From positions 1-50,834 of IMG/VR virus record IMGVR_UViG_3300024261_000046: DNA of 50,834 bases. One strand, 5' to 3'. Below, piece by piece: positions 28,152 to 36,260 of the stretch. The translations under genes were made by a program, and so were the position numbers. This DNA is from a virus. The notes beneath the pieces were generated by a model. The model saw only the letters and a program-made list of their open reading frames with translations. It was not told where the DNA came from and ran no database searches. Position 1 is the first letter of the stretch. The number at the start of each line of letters is the position of its first letter.

Positions 28152-29623
28152 AGCGTTTCCGCCAGCTGTTGGATCAGGGCTGGGCGCTTGCCCAGGCCCG
28201 GCTGCCCCCGCATGGCCACCAGCTTGCGAAGCGTGGGCGTGTCCAGCCCGCGCGCTGCCGCCCAGCGTGCGATCACGGGTACGGCCTGGGCTGCCTGGGC
28301 CGCGTAGTCGGTCGCGTCCAGCCCAGCGAACAACCGCCCCCGGTCGGTGCGCTCTAGCTCGCCGTGTAGCGTGTGCAGCCTGTCCAGCGTCTTGAGCACC
28401 TTGGGGTCAGCTTCGCTCGCGTCTGGCCCCGCCTCCCACCGGATCTTGAACTCGTCGGATCGGCGCTCTTTGGACTGCTTGCCGCCGCCGCGTGTGACCC
28501 AGCCGACCGGGCGCATGCCCTTGCCCTCCAGGGCTCGGTACGTTGACCCCTTCTCCGTGCTCAAGCTGTAGGTGACCAGCCGCCCGCGCCCCGTCTTCTC
28601 CATCGCCGCTAGGATCTGCCCAGCCAGCGCGGAGCTGGCGAACGGGGTAGTGCCGTCCGACGCGATCCGGGTTAGCTCCAGCTCGTTGGCCTTCTTGGCC
28701 GGGTCCCCGCCGCCGCTGGGCGTGTTGGCCGTAGCCACCGCCACCAGCCGCCCGCCCACCCGGAGCCCCACCGCGAAGACCAGCCCGCGAGGATTGAAGC
28801 CCTCAAACGCGCTGTGGTGCTGGTTGATGAAACGCTCAGCCTCGACCTTGCTCACGTTCACGATCCGCCGCTTCTTGGTGGTCGCGTCCATGCTGTCCTC
28901 AACGATGGCCTCCAACAGCCACCGGGGCGCACCACCCGCCGCGCCCACGCGCTCCGTCGTGTGTCGCACCACCCGCCCCTTGGCGTGCTGCTTGGCCTCG
29001 CGCCCAGGCGCAACCCCACCGTGCCCCTCGCCCAGCACCAGCGCCACAGCCCCGCGCAGGTCACCCACAGGCAACCCTGGGTAGGCGGCAAGGTCAACCA
29101 TGCTTAGGCCGTGGGTCGGGTCGGGCTCGTTGTCCGCGCTCCCGTGCTCGGCGTGCCAGCTGTAGGCCCCCGCCCAATCGGGGTCAGCCACCGCACGCCG
29201 CAGAGCGCCCACAATGCCCTCTGCGGCCTCGCCTTGCTCTGGGCCGGGTGCTGGCCCCCGATAACCCTTCTCGCCCGCCTGGGGGGCACCCTGGGCACCG
29301 TGGCGCGCCCAATACGTCTCCCCGCGCAGCCGCTTGGCTGGGTTGGGTAGCTGGGGCGCAGGCGCAGGCGCGGGCGCGCGATAGCTCAGCAGGTCCAGCT
29401 GGTCACGCGGGCGGGCCGTGTCCACCCCATGTCCATGCCGCGTCTGGTTGCGTCTGGTAGGCTGAGCGGGGGCACCGCCCAGGCTTAGCTGACGCGGGGC
29501 AACCTCGCCCAGCGGCAACGCCCCTTGCCCATAATCGTACTGGTAGTGTCCCGGCGAGCCCGTGCGCTTGCCCTTGCCTTTGTAGGGCGTCCAGCCGCGC
29601 GCCTTGAGGATCTGGCCATACAT
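28148..29623 (-). CDS. Cargo protein with Mom/XF1762-like acyltransferase domain (491 aa)
   Basis: I start at ATG 29623 (MYGQILKARGWTPYKGKG); 29686 would overlap the previous gene. QLSLG (45-49) and QLDLL (75-79) resemble clamp-type pentapeptides. PGHYQYDYG near residue 25-33 is reminiscent of the YWYP tag end. Residues about 255-380 match the Mom/XF1762 GNAT-like fold of phage DNA-modification enzymes: FINQHHSAFEGFNPRGLVFA, LVAVATANTPSGG, ELELTRIASDGTTPFASSAL, RGRLVTYSLSTEKGSTYRAL, KGMRPVGWV. Mom modifies adenine in phage Mu to resist restriction. Here the domain is fused to a cargo-type N-terminus, which suggests either packaged or late-acting DNA modification. Confidence 0.7.
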   Translation of the reverse strand: MYGQILKARGWTPYKGKGKRTGSPGHYQYDYGQGALPLGEVAPRQLSLGGAPAQPTRRNQTRHGHGVDTARPRDQLDLLSYRAPAPAPAPQLPNPAKRLRGETYWARHGAQGAPQAGEKGYRGPAPGPEQGEAAEGIVGALRRAVADPDWAGAYSWHAEHGSADNEPDPTHGLSMVDLAAYPGLPVGDLRGAVALVLGEGHGGVAPGREAKQHAKGRVVRHTTERVGAAGGAPRWLLEAIVEDSMDATTKKRRIVNVSKVEAERFINQHHSAFEGFNPRGLVFAVGLRVGGRLVAVATANTPSGGGDPAKKANELELTRIASDGTTPFASSALAGQILAAMEKTGRGRLVTYSLSTEKGSTYRALEGKGMRPVGWVTRGGGKQSKERRSDEFKIRWEAGPDASEADPKVLKTLDRLHTLHGELERTDRGRLFAGLDATDYAAQAAQAVPVIARWAAARGLDTPTLRKLVAMRGQPGLGKRPALIQQLAETL

Positions 29624-29633
29624 GCCCGCGAGT

Positions 29634-29804
29634 CTACCGCACGCGGGTGTACTTGCGCCCTTTCTTCGACGCGATCCCGCACTCAACCAGCCAGTCGCGC
29701 GCCGCCTGGGCGTGCTCGGCGTGCTCAGGCCGCAACTCCTTGGTGGGGGGCAGCTGGCCGCCCACAGGGGTCACGTCGAGCATCGCCCGCGCCGCGTACC
29801 TCAC
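29634..29804 (-). CDS. Very small basic protein after the wHTH
   Basis: This 56-residue protein starts at GTG 29804, overlapping the previous stop (GTGA), and ends ten bases before the Mom-like gene. It has a helix HAEHAQAARDWLVECGIASK and a basic end GRKYTRVR that resembles the wing of a winged-helix protein. It may be the partner of the preceding wHTH protein. Confidence 0.5.
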   Translation of the reverse strand: MRYAARAMLDVTPVGGQLPPTKELRPEHAEHAQAARDWLVECGIASKKGRKYTRVR

Positions 29805-30022
29805 GACGCCACCCACAACAGGGGCGAGGTCTTGTTGCCGCCCGTGCTCTGGGCCTTGACCGCGCCACGCCGCTCCAGGCCGCGCAGCGCGCTGACAACC
29901 TGGGGGCGCGTCAGGTCCGTCAGCGCCTCCAGATCCAGCCGCCGAACGGGCTTCTTGGAAGCCCGCAGCGCCTCCAGCACAACGATTTGGGTCGGCCCCA
30001 TTCCTCGATTTCTCTTGAGCAT
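29801..30022 (-). CDS. Small winged-helix DNA-binding protein
   Basis: This 73-residue protein fits a MarR-like winged helix: IVVLEALRASKKPVRRLDLE, ALTDLTRPQVVSALRGLERR as helix-turn-helix, and GAVKAQSTGGNKTSPLLWV as wing. It is read directly from TAATG behind the terminase. It might bind DNA ends in packaging (a tiny TerS-like role) or regulate the head operon; neither is shown. Confidence 0.6.
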   Translation of the reverse strand: MLKRNRGMGPTQIVVLEALRASKKPVRRLDLEALTDLTRPQVVSALRGLERRGAVKAQSTGGNKTSPLLWVAS

Positions 30023-31722
30023 TAGTCGTCCTCATCATCCCCAAAGTCCAGGCCGGGGAACATGCCTTGTATACCATCCCACAGCTGCCCCGCCCGCATC
30101 GACTCGGCCTCAACCCGGGGCGTGTCGTAGTGCGCGCCCTCGGAGTCGTGGATCACGAGCCCTGTGGCCACCCGATGCGTGAACGCCTTTCGCAGCACGC
30201 ACTCCGCGATCCATAGGGCCATGACCGTATCGTCGTGGGCCTCGCGCCCCAGGCCCCACAGCTCGTTGACCAGCACGTCCACAGCCGCGCGGTCCTCGGG
30301 TGTGCGGCTGGGTAGCACCACCTTGCCGTTTTCAAACAGCGCGCCCAGGGACGGCACGCCCTCCCAGGGGTCGGCTTTCTTCGCGCCCGTGGTTAGGTGC
30401 GGCTTGATCGGCAGGTCCGTAGTCTGCCGCAGGCCCATGTAATGCAGCTCCCCGAATGCGTTGCGCTCCACCGCCACAGCCGCGACCTTGCCCAACCCCC
30501 CGTATCGCTGAAACTCGGCCATAACCTCGCCGCGAATCCGCGCTGGGGTAACGCCGCGCATGCGCTGGATGCCCAGCAGGTAGCGGTCACCGCTGGCGTC
30601 CCGCGCCCAGGTCACGCCCACCGTATAGTCGCTGTCCTGCTTCGTCGCGCGCGCCGCGTCGGTCACTAGGGCGAAGTCCCAGCCTTGCACGATCTCCAGG
30701 CCGCGCAGCCCGTTGGGCACGCTGCCCAGGCTCAGGTGAGCACCGCGCCGCTTGGCCGCCTCCAACCAATCCATCTTGAACGCTGCCGCGCTATCGTCCT
30801 GTACCGCGTGCATGAACTCGCGCGCGAACAGCAGCGAACCCATGCTGTACCGCTCGCCCAGCAGGTACTCAATGGGCCGTTCCTCTGGCCACAACACCTC
30901 TGCCTCACCGTCTACCTCCACGCGCTCCACCAGCTCGCGCCCCGTCTTGGGGTCAGGCTTGGTCAGGATCCGGTGCCCGTCAGGCCACTTGATGATCGCG
31001 GGGTCCTCGATGGTGCGCCACAGCGGCGACTCTTTTAGATGGTGGTACAGGTCGTCTGCGTGCTTGCGCGTCCCGATCACGGCCAGCAGGCCGCCCCGGC
31101 TCAGCATGGGCAACACGGTGCCACCCCACCACAACCGCGTCTTCTCGCGCTGGCCTGCCGTGTAGGTGGTCCGGTCGTCCTCTAGGTCGTCGCACAGGAT
31201 GAGATCGAAGTGCCCGCCCGTGATGGCCCCGCCGCTGCCCACCGCCTCGATGGTGGGGTCCACGCTGGCCAGCGTGCGCGTGACGTAGATTTGGGTATTC
31301 GTCCACTTCTCGTCGCCGCCAGCCCGGAACGGGCCGCACCCCAGGCCGGGCGCGCTGCACCAGTCCGCGACCACGCGCTCGCTGGTCAGCAGCGCCCGCA
31401 AGCGCCGGACCCGCTTCTCTGCGACCCCAGCCGCTTCGCTGATCCAGAGGATTCGCACGTTGCGATTCAGGCAAACCTGCCGCAGCGCTACCGAGATCCC
31501 CAGCTCCGTCTTGCCGTGGTCGCGGGGGGCCAGCAGTAGCAGCCGCCCCTTGCGCTTGGTGCGCCGCGCGTCGGCTAAAGACCCATCCAGCAGGTCCAGC
31601 CAGCGCCGCCTGTGGGGCGCTTGCCGCATGCCGCAATAATAGGTGTCGAAAAATGCAGGACTGCCCGCGCTCAGGGCGCGTCGGCCGTCTGGGCTCGTTA
31701 GAAGCTGGGCAGCTACGGACAC
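30022..31722 (-). CDS. Terminase large subunit
   Basis: This 566-residue protein is the packaging ATPase-nuclease. Walker A is APRDHGKT (65-72), Walker B LILCDDLED (174-182) with catalytic acid, and the coupling motif region follows near VIGTRKHADDLYHH. The RNase H-like nuclease domain starts at GWDFALVTDAA (Asp349), with AVERNAFGELHYMG and HDDTVMALWIAE carrying later acidic residues. Length suits a phage TerL. The acidic end GDDEDD is followed by TAATG into the wHTH gene; its GAGGA codons may also act as that gene's ribosome binding site. No adjacent classical small terminase was found. Confidence 0.92.
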   Translation of the reverse strand: MSVAAQLLTSPDGRRALSAGSPAFFDTYYCGMRQAPHRRRWLDLLDGSLADARRTKRKGRLLLLAPRDHGKTELGISVALRQVCLNRNVRILWISEAAGVAEKRVRRLRALLTSERVVADWCSAPGLGCGPFRAGGDEKWTNTQIYVTRTLASVDPTIEAVGSGGAITGGHFDLILCDDLEDDRTTYTAGQREKTRLWWGGTVLPMLSRGGLLAVIGTRKHADDLYHHLKESPLWRTIEDPAIIKWPDGHRILTKPDPKTGRELVERVEVDGEAEVLWPEERPIEYLLGERYSMGSLLFAREFMHAVQDDSAAAFKMDWLEAAKRRGAHLSLGSVPNGLRGLEIVQGWDFALVTDAARATKQDSDYTVGVTWARDASGDRYLLGIQRMRGVTPARIRGEVMAEFQRYGGLGKVAAVAVERNAFGELHYMGLRQTTDLPIKPHLTTGAKKADPWEGVPSLGALFENGKVVLPSRTPEDRAAVDVLVNELWGLGREAHDDTVMALWIAECVLRKAFTHRVATGLVIHDSEGAHYDTPRVEAESMRAGQLWDGIQGMFPGLDFGDDEDD

Positions 31723-31745
31723 GGGCCTCCGGTCAACAGCGGTGC

Positions 31746-31806
31746 AGACGCCCCGCGCCCGCTAGCTAGACGGGGCCTGCGCAGGCTTACAGTCAGCGGG
31801 GCGTCT
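31746..31806. other. Nested inverted repeat upstream of the terminase gene
   Basis: AGACGCCCCGC (31746-31756) and GCGGGGCGTCT (31796-31806) are perfect 11-base complements. Between them lie GCTAGC and the 12-base palindrome GCCTGCGCAGGC (31775-31786). The gap 31723-31849 holds no gene. It could be a transcript end for the 1020-residue protein, or a packaging recognition site next to terL. Confidence 0.5.
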
Positions 31807-31849
31807 ACATCGCCGCTTGATCATGCCGGGGCGCGTGGATCTGGTCAAG

Positions 31850-34800
31850 TCAGTGCTTGAACATGATCCGCAGCTTACCGGCGATGTAGCTGTGTTTGTA
31901 GCCGGGCAGCTTCTCGTGGTCCGTCGCCACGTCGATATCAGTGTGGGTCAGCCCCAGCATGCGCGACACCGGGCGCTGCAACACCTCATGGATGCTCAGC
32001 TCCCCCATGCGACTACCCTGATCATGCGCTGCATCGGCCAAGGCGAAGTGCGCCGCGTCCCGCCTGTTGTCCTGGGTCGCAATGCGCCCGTGCTTGGCCA
32101 ATCCCACCCGCTCCAGAGCCTTGTAGCCACGGGTCTTCTGGATCGCCTTGCGGCTGGCCTCTTTCTCTTCGCTCTCCAGCGGGTCATTGCCAAGCGCGTG
32201 CAGATCAGCAGCGGCTTTCATAGCCGCCGGGCTGTGCTTTGCCGCCAGCCACTTGGGCGCAGTGTGCTGAGCGATGCCGGCCGGCGCGGAGTCGAAGAAC
32301 GACTTTAGCGCAGGGCTACGCCCGATGTGCGCCGCCACATGCTCGTGACCAGCCTCCCACTCGTCGGGGCTCTTGTGGTCAAAACTGGTGTCGCCGTGCG
32401 CCACCTTGCTGAAGGCTGTGGTGGACGGGTGCTTCGCCAGCCGCTTCGCCTTCGCAGCTGCTTGCTGCTCATGGTAGCTGGCTCGCTCATCGACTGCCGC
32501 AGTCAGCGCATCGCGCCCGCGCTTGGGCTTGTCGGGCTCGTGACCCTTGGGCTTGTCGGGCTCGGTGCCGTGCGTCTTGTTGTAGTGGGCCTGCCCGCCA
32601 GCCACGCCGCGCTTGTGGCCCTTGCCGGCCCCTGCAGCGCGCTGGCTCTCCTCTGCCGCGTCGTAGCCCTTCAGGCTGGCCTCGCTCATCTCCTCTCGCG
32701 GATACCCCAGGCCGTGCTGCTGCCAGCCGTGCGCGTAGTCGCGCCGGTCGGGGTTGGAGTCGGCCGTCAGCGCGGCTCTGTCGTCGGCCAGATTCTTGGC
32801 CCCCACAGCCATCAGGTCCGCCTGGGCCGGCTCGGCCGGCTGGGCCCGCCGCTGCTGCTCTACCTTGGCCTCCGCTTTCCAAGACGGTTTGCCGTGCATG
32901 GTGCCACGCTCGCCGAAGTCCGCGCCGTGGCGGGCGATGAGCCCCAGCTGGTCGTCCGTCAGGTCGCGGAACATCGCCGACTTGGCCTCGGCGTCCGGCA
33001 TGCCCAGGTTTTTGCGCGAAACCTTCATCTCGCCGCCACTGCTGAGCTTGACCCGCACGCTCAAGCGGCTGGCGCGGGTCACCGTCCCCTCCCCATACAT
33101 GGTGTTGACCTTGGCCCCCACTTTGGCGTCCCGCGCCCCAAACTGCTTGTTGCTGCGGTGGCTGTTCCGCGCCGCTCGCCCTGCGTCGTGGATGGCCTGC
33201 ACCCTGCCTCTGCTCTGGTGCTCTTTCACCACCTTGACGGCATCAGGGTGTAGGTCGGTCTTGCCCTGCTTGTGCGCCTCCAGCGCCGCCTTGTCGTATG
33301 CGTCCCGGGCCGCGCCATGCTTCTCAGACCTGCGGTGCCTGTCGGCGTCGTACTCGCGCAGGGCGCGCTTGCTCATGCGCGACCGCTGCAGGCCGCTGAT
33401 CTCGCCAATGCCCGGCTGGGGTGCGTCCTCATTGGCAAGATGCTCATAGCGCCCCATCTGGTGCGTGGCCACGCTGGCCTGGGCCGCCTCGCGCAGCTTG
33501 CTGGGCGCGGTGTTGCGGGTGGCCTCCGCTGCCGCCGCGTTCGGGTCCTTGGTGCTGGCCGCCTTCAAAGCAGCCTCCACCTGGGGGGCCAGCTCATCGC
33601 GGCTCATATGGACGTTGTGGGTGTCGATGTAGTGCCCCACCATCTGCTTGAAGTAGGTCGGATCGTCGTTGGCCATCTCCAAATGGTCGGCCGCGTATTC
33701 GCTCAGGTCGGCCACAGCGGCCTGAACCACAGCCGCCTTGCGCTGGTCTGTCGGGATCTCGCGCAGCCCCAGGCGCTTGGCCTCCGCTGTATCCAGAGGC
33801 CCGTTGTAGGTGACCGTGCCATGCTTGAAGTCGGGGTGGTCGCCCACCGACGAATAGCCGCTGGGCACCGACGCGAAGCTAACCGGCCGATCATGCGCGC
33901 CATAGACCACGCTCGTGATCGTGTGCGGCTCAGAGTCCCGCGCAGCGTCGGCCGCCTTCACCTTGTCCAGCTTGCTCGCTTCCCCAGCCGCCGCCCGCTT
34001 GCGGTCCCGGTCCACGCGGTCAGCCGTCTCGGTGGCCGCGCTGGCCTTGTCCGACGCCTCTGCGAAGGGCTTGTGTGACCCGATGCCCACGCGCCCACCG
34101 GCACGGTGGAGCTGGGCCGCGTCGTCATGCGCGCCCCGCGCGAGCTGGTGCGCCCGCATGTGGTGCGGGTCCTTCGCCGCCTTGGCCGCCGCCTCGTGCT
34201 TCTCGGCCTGGGCCGCGTGGTAGTCCAGGGCCTTGTGGTGCTCGCTGCGCTCTTGACGGTCGGCGTTCTCGCTCTTGTTGTCGGCTCGACCGCTGACCCC
34301 CCGGCCGTGCTGGATCGTGTCCACGGGGCCGCTGGGGTCCATCGCACCGCCACGATGGAACACGGCCGCCGCCTCGTGATCGTCCCGCGCCATCGCGTGA
34401 AGCTGTCGGACCTCCACGCTCCGGTGCCGGTCGTCGGCCATGCTGGCGTGCTCCCGGCTCGCCTCGTGGTGCCGCTCCGCGTGCTTCATGTGCTCCGCGT
34501 GCAGGCTGTCCTGCTTGTGCGAGCCGCCGTGCTCACCGGCCCGCGCCACACCCTTGCCGGGGTACCAGTACTGACCGTGGCCGTCGGTGAAGCCGCCCTT
34601 TTTGCTGCGGGGCGCGGGGTGGAAGCCTGCGGGCGGCTTGTCGGCCGCCTTGGCCTTGGCCCCGCCCAGGCGCTCCTGGGCCGCCGCCAGCCGCGCTTTG
34701 CTGCTAGCGTGCGCAGCCTGGACGCCAGCGTTTGCCGCCGCCTGCGTGGGCTTGGGCTTGGGGGCAGGCACCGCGCCGGGCGTGCCCTTGGCCGGGCTCA

Positions 34801-34912
34801 GGGGCAGCTCGGGCTGCCCGAACATGCTCATTTGCCCTGCCGCCTCGGCCGCTTTGCGCCGCTGGGTGGCGTTGCCGCGCGCCTTGCGCAAGATCGTGCT
34901 AAACGTGGTCAT
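31850..34912 (-). CDS. Giant His/Ala-rich cargo protein (1020 aa)
   Basis: QMSMF lies at 27-31 and the tag KPPAGFHPAPRSKKGGF..GHGQYWYP at 92-118, so it belongs to the shared-tag set. After the tag is a long, highly charged helical region full of His, Ala, Glu and Lys (HAEHMKHAERHHEASREHAS) up to about residue 330. A small beta segment VGAKVNTMYGEGTVTRASRL resembles a Tudor/SH3-like fold near residue 620. The end (LSIHEVLQRPVSRMLGLTHT) is a folded domain of unknown kind. No catalytic motif was seen. It is the first cargo gene upstream of the terminase. ATG 34912 has GGAG nine bases upstream. Confidence 0.65.
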   Translation of the reverse strand: MTTFSTILRKARGNATQRRKAAEAAGQMSMFGQPELPLSPAKGTPGAVPAPKPKPTQAAANAGVQAAHASSKARLAAAQERLGGAKAKAADKPPAGFHPAPRSKKGGFTDGHGQYWYPGKGVARAGEHGGSHKQDSLHAEHMKHAERHHEASREHASMADDRHRSVEVRQLHAMARDDHEAAAVFHRGGAMDPSGPVDTIQHGRGVSGRADNKSENADRQERSEHHKALDYHAAQAEKHEAAAKAAKDPHHMRAHQLARGAHDDAAQLHRAGGRVGIGSHKPFAEASDKASAATETADRVDRDRKRAAAGEASKLDKVKAADAARDSEPHTITSVVYGAHDRPVSFASVPSGYSSVGDHPDFKHGTVTYNGPLDTAEAKRLGLREIPTDQRKAAVVQAAVADLSEYAADHLEMANDDPTYFKQMVGHYIDTHNVHMSRDELAPQVEAALKAASTKDPNAAAAEATRNTAPSKLREAAQASVATHQMGRYEHLANEDAPQPGIGEISGLQRSRMSKRALREYDADRHRRSEKHGAARDAYDKAALEAHKQGKTDLHPDAVKVVKEHQSRGRVQAIHDAGRAARNSHRSNKQFGARDAKVGAKVNTMYGEGTVTRASRLSVRVKLSSGGEMKVSRKNLGMPDAEAKSAMFRDLTDDQLGLIARHGADFGERGTMHGKPSWKAEAKVEQQRRAQPAEPAQADLMAVGAKNLADDRAALTADSNPDRRDYAHGWQQHGLGYPREEMSEASLKGYDAAEESQRAAGAGKGHKRGVAGGQAHYNKTHGTEPDKPKGHEPDKPKRGRDALTAAVDERASYHEQQAAAKAKRLAKHPSTTAFSKVAHGDTSFDHKSPDEWEAGHEHVAAHIGRSPALKSFFDSAPAGIAQHTAPKWLAAKHSPAAMKAAADLHALGNDPLESEEKEASRKAIQKTRGYKALERVGLAKHGRIATQDNRRDAAHFALADAAHDQGSRMGELSIHEVLQRPVSRMLGLTHTDIDVATDHEKLPGYKHSYIAGKLRIMFKH
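34563..34641 (-). repeat. KPPxGY..GHGxYWYP module, copy 3 (diverged)
   Basis: Encodes the tag of the 1020-residue protein. The protein motif is kept while the bases differ more than between copies 1 and 2, indicating older divergence under selection. Confidence 0.7.
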
Positions 34913-34932
34913 GGTCGCGTGCTCCGGTGTGA

Positions 34933-34952
34933 CACGCGCTCAGGGTACTACC
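34933..34952 (-). repeat. 20-base direct repeat at gene ends, copy 1
   Basis: The coding-strand sequence GGTAGTACCCTGAGCGCGTG occurs here and at 35153-35172, each time across a stop codon. A similar block with two mismatches lies at about 41541-41560 inside the transglycosylase gene. Confidence 0.6.
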
Positions 34953-35127
34953 GCGCCCGCTCTGCCGTCCACAGCTTGAGCACCGCCGCAGCCGCGCCCA
35001 GGGCCGTCAGGTGGGTGCCCACCAGCTCCCCGTTGCGCTCAATGTCTACCCAGGCGTGCCCGCTCTCGTTGTGGGGCACCAGTTGGTAGGGGGCCGCCAG
35101 CCTGTTGATCGCGTCGAACGCCGCCAA
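34948..35127 (-). CDS. Small protein of unknown function
   Basis: The frame reads AAFDAINRLAAPYQLVPHNE, SGHAWVDIERNGELVGTHL and ends in LKLWTAERAR. It has protein-like composition and clear third-position GC, so it is probably expressed. No ATG or GTG is in frame; TTG 35127 is the best start but GGAGG lies only two bases ahead of it, so the true N-terminus is doubtful. Confidence 0.45.
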   Translation of the reverse strand: MAAFDAINRLAAPYQLVPHNESGHAWVDIERNGELVGTHLTALGAAAAVLKLWTAERAR

Positions 35128-35152
35128 TTCCTCCCGCTCACGCTCGGGGGAT

Positions 35153-35172
35153 CACGCGCTCAGGGTACTACC
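35153..35172 (-). repeat. 20-base direct repeat at gene ends, copy 2
   Basis: Second copy of the 34933-34952 element, spanning the stop of the cysteine-rich small protein. Possible recombination junction or regulatory motif. Confidence 0.6.
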
Positions 35173-35372
35173 AGCGCAAGCGCGCCGTCCACCGCAAGCG
35201 CAGCCTCCAGCGTCTCGCCACAGTCCAGGCAATCGCCGCAGCTCCCCGGCTCAATATCTGGCGTCTCGTCGCCGGGGTCGGCCCCGTCCGTCTCGCCGTC
35301 TGGGGCCATATCCACGTCACCCCCGCAGCTGGGGCAGCCGTTGAGCCACCATCGGCCCCACAGGTCAGGCAC
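35160..35372 (-). CDS. Small acidic cysteine-rich protein
   Basis: This 70-residue protein has CPSC (GCPSCGGDVDM) and CGDCLDC separated by an acidic stretch, a zinc-ribbon layout. GTG 35372 overlaps the upstream stop by eight bases. Small zinc ribbons in phages often bind host transcription or repair proteins, but nothing specific is visible. Confidence 0.5.
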   Translation of the reverse strand: MPDLWGRWWLNGCPSCGGDVDMAPDGETDGADPGDETPDIEPGSCGDCLDCGETLEAALAVDGALALVVP

Positions 35373-35580
35373 GGGGCCTGCTCCGCGTGCCCCGGCGCTT
35401 GCTGGGGATGCCGCGCCGCGTGCGCGCCCGCGCCACCGCCTGCAAGCTGCAACCGTACTTGGCCGCCGTCTCCCGGTCGGTCAACGTCAGCAGGTCCTCA
35501 ATCCGATCCTCCCAATGCGTTGCCCAGCGATGCGGGCCAGATCGCCCGTACTGCAACGCGGCCTGTTGCGCCTCAGTCAC
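35365..35580 (-). CDS. Small HTH protein
   Basis: From GTG 35580 (MTEAQQAALQYGRSGPHRW) this 71-residue protein contains RETAAKYGCSLQAVARARTR, a homeodomain-like helix-turn-helix, and an Arg-rich end (RRGTRSRPRA) suited to DNA binding. It is overlapped by genes on both sides. It resembles the HTH parts of resolvases or homing endonucleases, but no nuclease portion is present. Confidence 0.55.
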   Translation of the reverse strand: MTEAQQAALQYGRSGPHRWATHWEDRIEDLLTLTDRETAAKYGCSLQAVARARTRRGIPSKRRGTRSRPRA

Positions 35581-35785
35581 GCAGCACCCCCAACTCACGG
35601 GCGCGCGCCGTGGCGCGGCCTAGCCTGTAGCGGCCCAGCTCCGTTGTTGCGTCGACGGGCAGCAGCAAGGTGCGCGTCAGCGGCGCGGCCCGGTCCCACC
35701 ATTCATGGACGTGTGACAGCCCAGGCGGCTCGCCGCAGGTCCACCCCGCCGCCGTCAGCGCCTCGCGGAGCTGGCCCAGCTTCAC
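35573..35785 (-). CDS. Small protein of unknown function
   Basis: Starting at GTG 35785, which overlaps the membrane peptide stop (GTGA), this is a 70-residue protein: MKLGQLREALTAAGWTCGEP, then LSHVHEWWDRAAPLTRTLLL. It is alpha/beta-like with a conserved-looking HEWWDR motif. Longer frames upstream would overlap the membrane peptide. Confidence 0.5.
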   Translation of the reverse strand: MKLGQLREALTAAGWTCGEPPGLSHVHEWWDRAAPLTRTLLLPVDATTELGRYRLGRATARARELGVLRD

Positions 35786-35904
35786 CGCCACCACTCCCAG
35801 GCACGTCGGGCAGGCTCGCCACAAGCGCGCTCTAGGCCAGCTGCCAGCGCGTCCAGCGCGCCCAGGGTCAGCAATAGGCCCAGCACCACCGCGTTGCCGA
35901 TCAC
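35782..35904 (-). CDS. Single-pass membrane peptide, copy A (40 aa)
   Basis: GTG 35904 gives MIGNAVVLGLLLTLGALDAL then AAGLERACGEPARRAWEWWR. Residues 4-22 form one transmembrane helix, followed by a basic, Trp-rich tail. It is a near copy of 36253-36369 over the first 29 residues; the tails differ. It overlaps the next gene (GTGA) and the preceding one. It might be a holin/antiholin-like or superinfection-exclusion peptide; no family is recognised. Confidence 0.55.
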   Translation of the reverse strand: MIGNAVVLGLLLTLGALDALAAGLERACGEPARRAWEWWR

Positions 35905-35905
35905 G
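35817..35905. repeat. 89-base direct repeat, copy A
   Basis: Matches 36282-36370 at 86 of 89 positions, 465 bases apart. It encodes the transmembrane part and start of two small proteins. Confidence 0.9.
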
Positions 35906-36260
35906 ACGGCACCGGCGCGGCTTCGAGGCCTGCGATCAAGGCGTCTAGCTCGCTCTTGAACTCGCCGCTCGCGGTGCCCCGACTCCAGAACCAGTACCCC
36001 GACAGTGATCGCATCGGAGTGAGCGTCTGATTGGAGAACGCCTCCCGCACCAGCACGAGCACACCGAGCACGGTGAGCGGGTCGGTGAAGTCTGGTTGGT
36101 TCCAGAAACCGCGCTCAACGGCATCGACGCCCCACCACTTGACCTCGCCGTCACGCGCCCACTCGACGCGGCGACCCCGCGTGTCGGCCATCCCCGACAG
36201 TAGCCTCCAACTGGGGCACGCGAGCGCGCGGCGGGCGAGGTCTTGCAGACCGTCAGGCAT
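35901..36260 (-). CDS. Conserved phage protein of unknown function
   Basis: From ATG 36260 this is 119 residues: MPDGLQDLARRALACPSWRL, GMADTRGRRVEWARDGEVKW, then DFTDPLTVLGVLVLVREAF. The pattern CPxWRxLxGM followed by a closing DLTDPATLGxLLxLVREA-type helix is familiar from many hypothetical phage proteins; its role is unknown. It is enclosed by the two copies of the membrane peptide. GTG 36287 is an alternative start. Codon use leans to TCG and CTC, unlike the head genes. Confidence 0.6.
   Translation of the reverse strand: MPDGLQDLARRALACPSWRLLSGMADTRGRRVEWARDGEVKWWGVDAVERGFWNQPDFTDPLTVLGVLVLVREAFSNQTLTPMRSLSGYWFWSRGTASGEFKSELDALIAGLEAAPVPS

Noticed and set aside
29634-30113. A 159-codon frame covering the wHTH gene
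   Set aside because: Its first part is Arg/Gly/Ala-rich shadow of the wHTH gene; only the last 56 codons look coding and begin at a GTGA junction.
35573-35824. A longer start for the 70-residue protein at 35824
   Set aside because: It would overlap nearly a third of the membrane peptide; GTG 35785 gives a standard GTGA junction.
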